Part shown: positions 52,701-56,978 of the stretch, one piece after another
Layout of the letters: every line of letters starts with the position of its first letter
Numbering within the stretch: the first letter of the stretch is position 1
DNA from: Pararge aegeria
Taxonomy: Eukaryota > Arthropoda > Insecta > Lepidoptera > Nymphalidae
DNA length: 64,000 nt
Direction: 5' to 3'
Assembly (NCBI RefSeq): GCF_905163445.1
Contig: NC_053183.1
Location: forward strand, 10,912,001 to 10,976,000
The notes under the pieces: model-generated
Seen by the model: only the letters and a program-made list of their open reading frames with translations
Database searches by the model: none
Told to the model about the DNA's origin: nothing
Program-made: the position numbers and the translations under genes

Positions 52701-55700
52701 TCCATCCATCTTTACAGGTGAGATTGTGATAAAGCGGTCTATTACCAATAAAAATAAATAAAAAAAGAACCCATTTTACTCACTGGTCTTCCCTTTTTAA
52801 GTGAACAAAGTTTTACATTTCATTTTAAATTCATGTCGGTATGCCTATGATCAGTAAAAAACAATAAAACACATCAGAACCTACATTAATTCTTGAAGCT
52901 CTCCAGAAAATTACTAAGAAAATCTATTTTTGTGTTAGTTATTGTTTAAATTTCAAATAATGTATGAAATTCAATTTTTATCAGGTTCTCCTCAAAAGGA
53001 CTGATAAATAACGTAGTGCTTTTATACTACTTTCCCTAAACGAAGTTTGATAAACATAATGATAATATGAGCGGAAAAACCAACAAAGTGATACGAACTG
53101 TTGTTATTTAAATAATAAAATAAGTTCTAGTAAGAACAATGCAACTTTAATGCCAAATTGGCTACAGCCATTTTATTTATATTTAACTCTAGTCGTCCAG
53201 CAACAGGTAGGCCACCTGTCCACCTCGACAATTTTATTATTATATTTTTTATTTAACAGACAACAAAGATCCTTTAATTGGATTAAAAAGTATAAATTGA
53301 AAACTACCTACGTTAGTATCTTAAAGCTAAAAGGGATTGCGTCCTCTGCACGAGTTTCCATAGCAGAGGACTATCTAGCTTACCGCAATCATGCGCAGAA
53401 TGCTGTTGTTCCTTGGCAAAAGATGAAGCACCACAGAACAGCACAGCAGTACGCTGAACACATATTGGAGACGCAGTGTCTTGTAAGCCCTTTGCGAATA
53501 CTGACAAAAATGTACCTATTAACACAATTGTTTTATGCCTATCTTCTAAACACACTTTAGGTATTTACAATGAAAATTATCGGAAACATTTTAAGACAAG
53601 TAAGAAAAAAAAAAACAACTGTACGCAATGCCATACCGTACCTTGCGTTCAGGCTAAACTTTTATGTTTATGGATTGGGGAAGATCCATATTTTTCTAAT
53701 TAATTATTCGCAAATATAAAATATACTCTTAAGTTCTTATTAGCAACAGCCAGCAATTCGATTGCATCCATTTTACTCTGTGTACTGAATTAAGTAGTTT
53801 TTTTTTAATAAACACGATTGAAATCCCGGGGCGTAGCAAGTGGATCATAAAATATAAGACTTGAGACTTAATTGCTTACTTTTCCACTCCACGTAGGTAC
53901 ACGGTTTTGTGGCTTTTTTTGCAATCGTTCTCACAGTTCACGGACTCCGGAAGTCGATCGATGTAGTTTTACTAATTTTTTTTACTAAAGTAGGCACCTC
54001 TAGAAATAATGAGTCGTTTTAACTAATTATTTATTTATTTATTAGTTTCAGTAGGTCCACTGATCAGAACGAATTATATTACGCTCTACGCGAAATCATG
54101 TCTTGGGTTACTAATAACGCTTTATTCCACTTATATGTTTAGTAGTAATGAAAACAATTAGGTAGGTACTGGTGGTACTTAGTAAGTTTATAAAATAAAA
54201 TCAAACAGAAATAGTCTAAAAATGATAGCAAAGTTACAAAGCAATTTCCATAGCATTCTCTTTCTTCTCTTAAGTCCAGTCTTCTTTCCTACACTGAAGT
54301 GATTTTAGTTTAAATCTTATATTCCTCTGACCCGATGGTCTAGTATAGGGGTTAGCATATAACGAGGCAATGGGTTCGTCCCCTAAGTCTTGATGGTATC
54401 AACCGCCGTCTTCTAGAGAGCACATCAAGCCTAGCTAGTTATCACTAACTTGCGAAATGTGATAATAGTCATTAAAGCCCACCGACCCACATTTAAACAG
54501 CTTGGTGGCTCTCAAACAGCCTCTCCTATGAGCGAGGAGCCCTGTGCCCAGCTGTAGGCCGTTAATATGCTGCGGACGATAATAATCATAGATTTATTCC
54601 GTTTGTCCAGGGCGCAGAGGAGAGGGCTGGTAGGCGAGCTCGTGACGAATGCGCTTACGAAATAGTACCCGGCAAGCAGCTCCAGAACGTGACGGAAGAT
54701 GAGTTACAAGAGAAACCCAATTTACCAGGATATTTGGGCACGTATGGCGCCGATTGCAAAAAGGTGATTTTGATATCTTATATTTCTTCTTACTCGTGCA
54801 CACTTGGCAGGGTGGTCGTGGCTGCTGAGATGAATTTCATGGCGTTAGGCATCATTGGATTGCACGGCTTCCCGCGCGAGTCTTCTCCAGTTTTTGGCGG
54901 TTGGTGCCACCACAGTTGTCTGGGTCAGCGATTTCACCGTATCTGTCTGGAATGCAGTCCAAGGGATCTTTAAAAGGCGTCTCCAGCACGTCATCTCTAG
55001 AGCATCGATTATATATATACTTTTATATTGTTATTATCTTACCTTAAAATTTATATCTTAGAGGATATCAGGCAACGTTCGGCGGGGGCGGATCATGTGC
55101 ATAACGAGCATACGTATCCATCTGTTTTCTCCAGCCCGTAAAATAAAAAAAGTTAATAAAGATATCGTGGCTTATCATAATAAGAATATTATTAATCACT
55201 CAAAACAATAATGCAACAGTTTTTCAATCATAGAGGAAGTTTCAAAGACGAGCGTTTCAATAAAAATATAAACTCGCAGATAGATAGGTATAGATCGTAT
55301 GATAGCGTACTTATATTAAAATATTAATTTAAATTTATCCGAGGATTAAATCTACACTAGAAGTCTTATCTTGGAGTAAGATGATTTGAGAGTTTGACAG
55401 GTAGTAGCTAGGTAGGTACGTACATTGTGACAAGGTTTATTTAAACGCCCCGGCTTATAGCAATTAATAAATAAATTTAACGCCTGTTTATGATGTTTAA
55501 TGAGAAAACATAAAGTGCTCTCCCACAAATAATATTGCAGACTTTTAGGTATTCCTACAGTCAGTAAGCACAGGGCCATTCATTCGATGACAAGGTAGGT
55601 AGGTAATAAGCAGAAAATTCTCATGAAATTGAAAAATCCTTTAGCACGAGGTATATTTATGGATACGCAGCGCTTTTATGCATGTATAATGACTGCCACT

Positions 55701-56407
55701 GTCGACTATGAGGTACCTAATATTTGTTTGGGGTCACTTGCGCATATTCGTATATATGTAATGGTTTCGTATAAAATCCATTATAATATATGAATGCAAA
55801 AGTTTGTCTGTTTGTTTATAACATACGTAACATTGATTCGGCCCAACGGTTTAACCAATCTCTATGGGCACACATGTAGCTTACATCCTTGAGATAGACA
55901 AAGGACATAACATTTATCTAAGAACCGCTGCTGGCTAAAGTAACCCGTGGGTTTCAAATTATGATGAATATGGGAGTTTAAAGTTTTTTAAAGAAGCATG
56001 CTCAATGGCTCAATTTTCGATGAAAAGCATTTTTTTTTATTAACGCCTGGCAAACAAGAGGTGTTATTAGTTTATAGTGTATATCTGTCTGTGGCATCGA
56101 AGCTCCTAAACGAACGCTCCAATACTCACCACTTAATCTTCTATATACAAAGGTACCAGACTATATGCGGTTATCACCAGACGCCTACGAAAAGGTGAAG
56201 AAACTACGACGCGAAGTTCAGGAAATTTCACCGGCAGCAACACGCATAGCAGATTATACTCGAGAGCCAGCTCCTCCCGTGGACGTCTGCGTGCACCCAC
56301 CAGCCGAGGCCACGGGACCGTGCGCGAGGAAGACAGAAGATGTTTCCTTCTCATGCCCACACCTGGAACCTAAACCGCCTTGTTGTGTACCTAAAGATGC
56401 AATATAA
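17236..56407 (+). CDS. EFHC-like: EFHC1/EFHC2-like DM10-domain ciliary protein, gene span
   Basis: Whole-gene entry; exons are listed separately. Twelve exons joined at GT/AG borders give 1,890 bases, exactly 630 codons with the stop, and every junction keeps phase. The product resembles human EFHC1/EFHC2 from the end of the first DM10 domain onward. It has the linker with LESQGVEL, a DM10 domain at about 53-167, a linker, and another DM10 domain at about 228-340. A C-terminal part of about 290 residues follows, rich in Ala, Glu and Pro, in which I see no EF-hand loop. DM10 proteins of this family are microtubule inner proteins of the axonemal doublet, so a role in sperm flagella and sensory cilia is expected from the family. 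Introns hold SINEs, Helitrons, LINE remnants and a tRNA gene. The N-terminal exons are missing from what I could find. EFHC1 versus EFHC2 orthology is not decided. Confidence 0.88.
17735..18062 (-). pseudogene. LINE remnant with zinc-finger-like tail
   Basis: The minus strand reads SHWTRIQQTLLKLNRSHV and then CPCDNSTSQTLDHLFWE before a stop. This is the CxC...H tail found after the polymerase or RNase H of several non-LTR retrotransposons. Reading frame breaks follow. It lies in the first visible intron of the DM10 gene. Confidence 0.6.
18231..18460 (+). repeat. SINE-A copy
   Basis: Has the diverged head GACGGCAGATTGGAGCAGG, the B-box part TGGGTTCGATTCCCACAACT and the tail 'AACACAAGCTACGCTCACTT'. 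The A-box region is altered (GGAGCAGGTGG for GGCGCAGTGGG). Confidence 0.85.
18648..18705. repeat. Perfect 26-bp palindrome, 6-base loop
   Basis: TTCTTAGTACCAACATATTT and onward at 18648-18673 is exactly mirrored at 18680-18705, with loop GTTATA. No TSD was seen. Confidence 0.93.
19030..19310 (-). repeat. SINE-A copy with short tandem tail
   Basis: A reversed copy. The head on the minus strand is TGACGGCCGAGTGGCGCAGT. The tail on the plus strand begins with about four TACTACGATATA-type units (19030-19080), so the terminal motif has been multiplied. Confidence 0.88.
19559..19747. repeat. Interspersed repeat, 'GGACCAAGCAGATG' family
   Basis: Begins GACGGACCAAGCAGATG and ends TTCAGACCGGAATACATC. 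The same two landmarks recur at 61318-61545, and parts at 25136, 28420 and 44185. The class is not determined. Confidence 0.6.
19804..20108 (+). mobile_element. Helitron-like element
   Basis: The 5' end TCTTAATATATATAAATCTC follows an A. The 3' end GTCGCGGGCCACAGCTAG is followed by T. Inside are 'CACGATGTTTGTCC' and a (AT)n tract at about 20005-20030. It shares its right end with the Helitron at 16424 but has a different left end. Confidence 0.65.
20255..20397. mobile_element. hAT-type MITE, copy 2
   Basis: Ends CAGTAGCGTGCACTTTA and GTGCACGACACTG. It is flanked on both sides by TAGTTCTG, a perfect 8-bp target duplication. The orientation is opposite to the copies at 4154 and 31552. Confidence 0.88.
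20535..20743 (+). repeat. SINE-A copy, 3' truncated
   Basis: The head is TTGACGGCCGATTGGCGCAG with B-box TGGGTTCGATTCCCACTACT. The body stops at 'CATAGAACAAGCTACTAGG', where it abuts 'GCAGACGAAGTTGGGCGGGT', a Helitron-like right end (to 20770). Confidence 0.85.
21086..21653. repeat. Direct repeat of about 60 bases at 21086 and 21592
   Basis: GTAATATTGTAGGCTTTTTA and the following bases through ACGTTACTCGTACACT occur at 21086-21148 and 21590-21653 with one difference seen. Between them lie inverted pieces: GAGAGTCATCT near 21170 against AGATGACTCTC near 21560, and AAAAAGTGTC against GACACTTTTT. This suggests a composite or foldback element. Confidence 0.7.
21971..22115 (-). repeat. SINE-A tail fragment
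   Basis: A reversed copy of the 3' half only. It stops at 'AGTTGTTATATACAG'. An adjacent stretch (22125-22200), 'CATCTGGGCAAAGGCCTCCT', belongs to another lepidopteran SINE-like repeat. Confidence 0.75.
22677..22749 (+). tRNA. tRNA-Asn(GTT): tRNA-Asn (anticodon GTT)
   Basis: 73 bases fold as a tRNA. The acceptor stem is GCCTCCG with CGGGGGC and one G-T pair, and the discriminator is G. The D arm is GGCGCAATGGCTAGCGC. The anticodon stem is TTCGG/CCGAA with loop CTGTTAA, and the T arm is GGTGG-TTCGAGC-CCACC. The sequence is nearly the animal tRNA-Asn consensus, with the D loop one base shorter than I expect. There is no intron. A run of seven T follows at 22752 and would stop RNA polymerase III. 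It lies inside the first visible intron of the DM10 gene, on the same strand. Intact stems set it apart from the SINE heads nearby. Confidence 0.95.
22762..22787. repeat. (AT)n microsatellite
   Basis: An AT run just downstream of the tRNA-Asn terminator. Confidence 0.9.
22800..25100. other. Intron stretch with no recognised element
   Basis: No coding or repeat feature I can name. A GT-rich patch lies at 24060-24150. Confidence 0.35.
25440..25823 (-). mobile_element. Non-autonomous Helitron, second type
   Basis: On the minus strand it starts TCTAAATATATAAAAGAGAA and ends in CTAG. The bases outside are A and T, the Helitron rule. Near the 3' end there is GCCCGGCGACGGG, a damaged form of the GC hairpin that is intact at 37405. 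It shares over 300 bases with 37045-37432, which lies in the opposite orientation. Confidence 0.8.
27311..27558 (-). repeat. SINE-A, near full-length
   Basis: Reversed. It is intact from the TACTACGACAATACACACAT tail to the GGCGCAGTGGGCAGCAACCC head. The extreme 5' end is altered (GACGCCGCTGACTGG). Confidence 0.88.
27562..27984 (-). repeat. SINE-A split by an insertion
   Basis: The tail half (27562-27650) and head half (27846-27984) of one reversed SINE-A are parted by about 195 bases. The insert carries 'GGCGAACTTCGTACCGCAGA' and 'CACTTCTTGAGTTATAAATG', and ends 'CAACTTTCTTTTATTTATAT', landmarks of a Helitron-like element in reverse. Confidence 0.6.
28073..28169 (+). CDS. EFHC-like: EFHC-like exon: start of the first visible DM10 domain
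   Basis: Encodes (T)FNVVWDNRDAEFGELTEY and YFLQDDTIAIK, the start of a DM10 domain (family pattern VLRF...WDD...YG...YYLMDDT.EI). Acceptor TTCCCCAG, donor AAG|GTAATC; phase 2 in, 0 out. Confidence 0.9.
28420..28548. repeat. Interspersed repeat fragment
   Basis: Shares TTCAGACCG, CAAAGTGCCG and GCTGCTTGGTGGCAGA with the repeat at 61318. The MITE at 28549 is inserted at its edge. Confidence 0.5.
28549..28656. mobile_element. hAT-type MITE, copy 3
   Basis: Ends CAGTGGCGAGCACTTCATAC and CGAGTGCACGCCACTG. Both flanks are TGGCAGAC, a perfect 8-bp target duplication. It is shorter than the other copies through an internal deletion. Confidence 0.9.
28660..30350. other. Intron stretch with no recognised element
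   Basis: AT-rich intron sequence. The minus-strand open stretch at 30004-30267 has no recognisable product. Confidence 0.35.
30360..30650 (+). repeat. SINE-B, reference copy
   Basis: The fullest SINE-B copy in the window. The tRNA-like head has CAGTGGGTAGGAGCTCGACT and GAGTTTGAATCCCAGC. Then follow 'AACATCGTGAAACCTGCATG', 'GAGAGTTCTCCATAATGTTC', 'CGCACTGGGCCAGCGTGG' and 'GGGCTGAGAATGGGTCGAT'. This is a common lepidopteran SINE type whose tail is often (GATGAT)n. It ends 120 bases before a DM10 exon. Confidence 0.85.
30773..30860 (+). CDS. EFHC-like: EFHC-like exon: middle of the first visible DM10 domain
   Basis: Encodes ELHDGKGGKDPFPLLLKKRK and LPKKWEERP, matching the family's NDGRDPFPLL....LPK. 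Acceptor TATTAACAG, donor CCGG|GTAAGG; phase 0 in, 1 out. Confidence 0.92.
31552..31695. mobile_element. hAT-type MITE, copy 4 (reference)
   Basis: Terminal inverted repeats CAGTGGCGTGCACTT and AAGTGCACGCCACTG are perfect over 15 bases. Both flanks are TATATAGT, a perfect 8-bp target duplication. The interior includes GGTATGCATACAGCAGGAAA, also in copy 1. It has no coding capacity and depends on a hAT transposase elsewhere. Confidence 0.93.
31860..32030. repeat. Short diverged tandem duplication
   Basis: GACCTGTCAAATTATTTAGT near 31929 and GATCTTTCAAATTATTTAGT near 31985 are similar units about 57 bases apart. Each is followed by a TTAGAG motif. The unit resembles GACCTGTCAATTTAGTTTTA in the tandem repeat at 35701. 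Confidence 0.5.
33262..33422 (+). repeat. SINE-C fragment
   Basis: Contains GGTCTCGGGTTGGATGCCCG (B-box region), 'GTCTGATGGGAGACTTCG' and 'CCTTGGCTACTTACACCC'. Confidence 0.65.
34125..34392 (+). repeat. SINE-C copy
   Basis: The body runs from GGTCGAATCCTAGCAGG through 'TCTCTGGTCTGGTCTAATGG', 'GCGTTCCAGTACGATG' and 'ATCATCGCTTACCTGGTGT'. The A-box end is missing. Confidence 0.75.
34455..34715 (+). repeat. SINE-C copy with GGTCT expansion
   Basis: A second SINE-C directly after the first. The GGTCTGGTCTGGTCTGGTGG tract shows an added GGTCT unit. The right part, 'GATATTGCAGTCTTGGGCTG', matches the end of the family. Confidence 0.75.
34965..35115 (+). CDS. EFHC-like: EFHC-like exon: end of the first visible DM10 domain
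   Basis: Encodes TFPSIALETTEEEITEYYAP and then GQTVFLLGRRFLLFDCD and FTRKYYR, matching the family's GR.F...DCD.FTR.YY. Acceptor TTTATTCAG, donor ACAG|GTTGGT; phase 1 in, 2 out. Confidence 0.93.
35701..36225. repeat. Tandem duplication, unit about 268 bases
   Basis: Two diverged units start GAGTGTTCTACGATCTAAA at 35701 and 35969. They share in order 'ATAGTGCTAT', 'AGACCTGTC', 'ACAGTGAAGTAAACACACC' or 'ACAGTCAATTACACACACC', and 'GTGTGAACCC' or 'GAGTGAACTCC'. No coding frame is kept. They lie in the intron after exon 35115. Confidence 0.75.
37045..37432 (+). mobile_element. Non-autonomous Helitron, second type
   Basis: The 3' end has hairpin AGCCCGGCGAAGCGGGCT followed by GGGTACGCTAG and then T, the structure expected of a Helitron end. 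It shares AGTGTGTGGGT, 'CGAAACGGCTGGACTGATTT' and the rest with 25440-25823. The left end (TC) is not clear and may be replaced by other repeat sequence. Confidence 0.75.
37440..39060. other. Intron stretch with no recognised element
   Basis: AT-rich. The open stretch at 38013-38207 (plus) has no splice support that fits the DM10 gene and matches nothing I know. Confidence 0.35.
39062..39130. mobile_element. One end of a hAT-like element
   Basis: CCAGGGGTTCCCAACCTTTG followed by GTCCGCGGCACAC resembles the CAGGGGTTCCCAAACTTT terminal repeat of hAT elements. The other end was not found. Confidence 0.4.
39355..39733 (+). mobile_element. Helitron-like fragment
   Basis: Ends CACGAGAACAGCTAG followed by T. 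The left part has 'GTATCTGTCTATGGTACCGT' and 'GGAAGAACCGATTTCCGTGA'. The left end was not located. Confidence 0.4.
39938..40190 (+). repeat. SINE-A, reference copy
   Basis: The best-preserved SINE-A. The head is GACGGCCGACTGGCGCAGTG (A box), then GCTTTCTGAGTCCAAGGCCG and GTGGGTTCGATTCCCACAAC (B box). The tRNA-unrelated body has 'GTTTTTCAGTGTCTGGGTGT', a TATTCATAA zone, 'CATAACACAAGCTACGCTTA' and GGGGCTAGATTGCGATGTGT. The tail is TAGTATATTTA. It resembles the tRNA-derived SINEs known from butterflies. At least ten copies occur here in both directions. Confidence 0.88.
40196..40260 (+). repeat. SINE-C 3' fragment
   Basis: CAGATTAGCCTGCTACCATT followed by 'TAGACTGCATCATCACTAAC' matches the 3' end of SINE-C. 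It directly follows the SINE-A copy. Confidence 0.6.
41274..41525 (+). repeat. SINE-B copy
   Basis: Has GCCGAGTTCGAACTGCAGC, 'AACATCTTGAGGAAACCTAC', 'CCCTAGGCCAGCATGGTGGA' and 'GGGCTGGTAATGGATT'. The first bases of the head are lost. Confidence 0.8.
41834..41903 (+). CDS. EFHC-like: EFHC-like exon: linker
   Basis: Encodes (R)AMLNIEQPPRIEVRHETK and REFPK, the linker between two DM10 domains. Acceptor TTTATACAG, donor AAG|GTAAGG; phase 2 in, 0 out. Confidence 0.85.
42316..42487. mobile_element. MITE with long inverted repeats
   Basis: 172 bases. The first about 77 bases, starting GCAGGGTGATTACGTATCTC, are mirrored at the right end (..CGTAATCACCCTGC) with few differences. A short AT-rich middle (TTTGTTTATTTATTGTATGG) forms the loop. 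No clear target duplication was seen (flanks AACAC and CGCAT). Confidence 0.85.
42731..42847 (+). CDS. EFHC-like: EFHC-like exon: linker before the next DM10 domain
   Basis: Encodes SLPPHIGIGAPEDTLGSCFG and then PKPPHKDIIKYNLNANK, matching the family's LPP..GFG..EDS...C..LIPK.P.KD. Acceptor CTGTTCAG, donor AAG|GTAAGT; phase 0 on both sides. Confidence 0.92.
42967..43200 (+). repeat. SINE-A copy
   Basis: Starts GACGGCTGATTGGTGCAGTG. The B box is damaged (GTTCGATTTCCACGTGAC). The tail ends in repeated TTTATTTATT units. Confidence 0.85.
43277..43500 (+). pseudogene. LINE polymerase C-terminal remnant, frameshifted
   Basis: One frame reads SIGRPPKRFTENIELL. After a shift, another reads VAGSRWKQAADDRGF, a stop, then KSLK. 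Both match the tail of non-LTR retrotransposon proteins (GRPP.RW.DD...VAG..W...A.DR..W..L). Confidence 0.7.
44343..44650 (-). repeat. Two LINE 3' ends in tandem
   Basis: On the minus strand, 44487-44650 and 44343-44480 each show 'GCTATGTAGCGATAA', 'AATTGTACTCTCTTG', 'GTAACTACTTTTTTC' and the TTCATTCATTC tail of a lepidopteran LINE. Two partial copies sit head to tail. Inside the second, CATAAATTTCCAC near 44380 pairs with GTGGAAATTTATG near 44354. Confidence 0.6.
45035..45147 (-). repeat. LINE 3'UTR repeat, reversed
   Basis: The minus strand reads 'GAGTTTCTTGCCGGCTCTTC', 'GGTAGAATCTGCTTTCCGAA' and 'CCGGTGGTAGAGTCACTACA'. The same block occurs forward at 49085, 52092 (part) and 63305. Confidence 0.75.
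45775..46216 (+). pseudogene. LINE reverse transcriptase C-terminal fragment
   Basis: Reads ATEELLDKLERL, then a stop, then NLCIRFIFGLRKFDHVSDFR and QLKWLPIRFRRN, ending ATHLWNLLPEHIRHCRSVHS. This is the thumb and C-terminal part of a Jockey/CR1-type non-LTR reverse transcriptase (LERLQNLCIRFIFG, LWN.LP..IR). The stop replaces the usual Gln codon. The polymerase motif FADD is not present. About 370 bases stay open after the stop, so the fragment is fairly young. Confidence 0.85.
46660..46935 (-). repeat. SINE-B, reversed copy
   Basis: Complete from the head (AAAGCGGTGATAGCCCAATG on the minus strand) to 'CCGCACTGGGCCAGCGTGG' and the tail region. Confidence 0.82.
47340..47470. repeat. SINE-like tail fragment
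   Basis: 'AATCCCACCGACCCGCATCA', 'TAGCGTAGAGGATATAAGCT' and 'CCTACGTGAGACAAG' resemble the 3' part of a lepidopteran SINE with CCAACCCGCATTGGAGCAGC. Highly diverged. Confidence 0.4.
47883..48105 (+). CDS. EFHC-like: EFHC-like exon: start of the last DM10 domain
   Basis: Encodes YLRYLCELDWIHPEDKGRQF, VLAYSLADGTIKIGE, RRNSGIREGKFLKS and YYTPDRFYI, the core of a DM10 domain (family pattern VLRYLA...PEDK.R.FV.SY.L..D...I.E...RNSGI..GK.L). The longest exon. Acceptor TGTGCAG, donor ATCG|GTAAGT; phase 0 in, 1 out. Confidence 0.95.
48290..48528. mobile_element. MITE, 21-bp inverted repeats
   Basis: The left end TGCTATAGTCCGCGAAAAGC(A) at 48290-48310 is exactly mirrored at 48508-48528. The 239-base element has no coding. 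No target duplication beyond AT-rich flanks could be defined. Confidence 0.85.
49085..49290 (+). repeat. LINE 3'UTR repeat
   Basis: 'CTCCTGAGTTTCTTGCCGGC', 'GGTAGAATCTGCCTTCCGAA' and 'GACTTGACGTTTCAAAAGTG', ending in GAAATAAATGAATTTTGAAT, the A-rich microsatellite-like end of the element. Confidence 0.75.
49536..50125 (+). repeat. SINE-B interrupted by a MITE-like insertion
   Basis: SINE-B sequence runs to 'CTACCAATCCGCAC' at about 49748 and resumes with 'GCTGGGCCAGCGTGG' at about 50040. The insert starts AGGCTAGAGGCAGGAGAC and ends GTCTCCTGGCCATGCTAG, an imperfect inverted repeat. It is AT-rich inside, with a TATAT(T)n tract near 49885. Confidence 0.65.
50170..50650 (+). pseudogene. LINE C-terminal tail and 3'UTR remnant
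   Basis: LWNASPLAIREAKIYLNL and a stop resemble the LWN.LP..IR..... end of a LINE polymerase. The 3' part has 'CCATTGGTTGCCTGGAAGAA', 'GCCGCCAAATTGTA' and a TTCATT end like the copies at 44343. Confidence 0.6.
50827..50987 (+). CDS. EFHC-like: EFHC-like exon: end of the last DM10 domain
   Basis: Encodes GGIVPVFKHRFKIVGCDLFV and YRYMTANPDKFPQEVIDNVR, matching FIGA.I.VFGHRF.I...D.YV..YM in the family, then a charged segment. Acceptor GTTTACCAG, donor CAG|GTAAAA; phase 1 in, 0 out. Confidence 0.95.
51125..51290 (+). repeat. LINE-derived fragment
   Basis: 'GAATACACCTGTCACCACCC', 'CCGCAGGTGTCGTACGAGAC' and 'GGGCAGCAGCGTTCTCTGTG' resemble a conserved block found in lepidopteran LINE copies. I cannot assign a family. 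Confidence 0.4.
51292..51374 (-). repeat. SINE-A tail fragment
   Basis: Reversed 3' part: 'ACATCACCATCTAGTCCTAA', 'GTAAGCGTAGCTTGTGTTAT'. Confidence 0.75.
51555..51763 (+). CDS. EFHC-like: EFHC-like exon: C-terminal region
   Basis: Encodes EEFREEQAAETRAQLAKIGQ, then a Pro/Ser stretch (APPRPSSPPATT) and DESLRIARL. It is Ala and Glu rich, likely helical then disordered. No EF-hand is seen. Acceptor TAAACAG, donor TTGAG|GTATGT; phase 0 in, 2 out. Confidence 0.85.
52092..52180 (+). repeat. LINE 3'UTR repeat fragment
   Basis: 'CACTACAAGCAGACAGACTT' and 'GAAATAAATGAGTTTTGAAT' match the ends of the block at 49085. Inside, TAGGCGC at 52144 mirrors GCGCCTA at 52127. Confidence 0.6.
52280..52481 (+). 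CDS. EFHC-like: EFHC-like exon: C-terminal region
   Basis: Encodes (S)NPTCDNVVPLKGILKSST, VVCFSGPKVEERRETS and HYVEDDDFCQRYKDA. GILKSS is a basic Ser motif of the kind found in phosphorylated tails (inference). Acceptor GTGAACAG, donor GCG|GTGAGT; phase 2 in, 0 out. Confidence 0.85.
53327..53482 (+). CDS. EFHC-like: EFHC-like, possible extra or alternative exon
   Basis: An open stretch with protein-like content, IAEDYLAYRNHAQNAVVPWQ and KMKHHRTAQQYAEHILETQ, ending at a donor CTT|GTAAGC in phase 0. The exons on each side also join in phase 0, so it can be included or skipped without breaking the frame. The acceptor is uncertain (weak TTAAAG at 53326, or other AG sites upstream). Not matched to a known domain. 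Confidence 0.45.
54325..54570 (+). repeat. SINE of another family
   Basis: The tRNA-like head CCCGATGGTCTAGTATAGGG and AATGGGTTCGTCCC is followed by a tail with CAGCTTGGTGGCTCTCAAAC, 'CCTCTCCTATGAGCGAGGAG' and 'GCCGTTAATATGCTG'. Related tails occur at 22125 and about 60765. It ends 40 bases before an exon. Confidence 0.55.
54611..54763 (+). CDS. EFHC-like: EFHC-like exon: C-terminal region
   Basis: Encodes GAEERAGRRARDECAYEIVP, GKQLQNVTEDELQEKPN and LPGYLGTYGADCKK. Acceptor TTTGTCCAG, donor AAG|GTGATT; phase 0 on both sides. Confidence 0.88.
56153..56407 (+). CDS. EFHC-like: EFHC-like terminal exon
   Basis: Encodes VPDYMRLSPDAYEKVKKLRR and EVQEISPAATRIADYT, then a Pro/Cys-rich tail ending CCVPKDAI and TAA. 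Acceptor ATACAAAG; phase 0 in. The tail has several Cys (CVHPP, GPCAR, FSCPH, PPCC). No AATAAA was found nearby; AATAAT occurs at about 56656. Confidence 0.9.
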   Translation, partial: VPDYMRLSPDAYEKVKKLRREVQEISPAATRIADYTREPAPPVDVCVHPPAEATGPCARKTEDVSFSCPHLEPKPPCCVPKDAI

Positions 56408-56756
56408 GTTATCCGTTATATTATCAGTGGAGTGTTTTGATAATTCGGTTTATTTATACAGTTACAACTAATTTGTTTTACTTATGACTTTTTAATATAC
56501 ACTTCACTTACTCTAACTGTCTTCTTTAATTACTCCACTAGAGGCCCTAAACGAGAGTTTAAACTCGTATGATAGTTATCATTGCTCTCCACTCCACTGT
56601 AACTTTCAACTGGACAGTTACAATAAGTCATAGGCTTTGTGGTTATATGTATATAAATAATAATTAATATCTCAGTAGTGAGTTTTTGAGTTTCGTATGT
56701 GAATGAATGCGCGTTTGTGTACGGTAAGTTATGTTACTATGCAAAAACCAATCTGT

Positions 56757-56865
56757 AGTAGGCCAGCGTGATGGACTGCCGTCTAAATCCTTCTCATCGT
56801 GCAAAGAGACGTGCTCTGTCGTGGGCCGGTAACGGCTTGCTATGCTCACATTATCAACTTTTTCC
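56757..56865 (+). repeat. SINE-B fragment
   Basis: GTAGGCCAGCGTGATGGACT and 'TCGTGGGCCGGTAACGGCTT', the 3' third only. It lies past the end of the DM10 gene. Confidence 0.7.
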
Positions 56866-56978
56866 ACAGACCTCAGCCTATTTATTTGCAATGCTGGGCA
56901 CAGATCTCTCGAGTAGGGGCGAATAGAGCTCTGACACATCACGCTACTCCAATCGGTGGCTTAGACGTTTATTTACTA

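Noticed and set aside
53313..53555. Minus-strand 80-residue frame
   Set aside because: It is opposite the possible cassette exon, and its composition is less protein-like than the plus strand.
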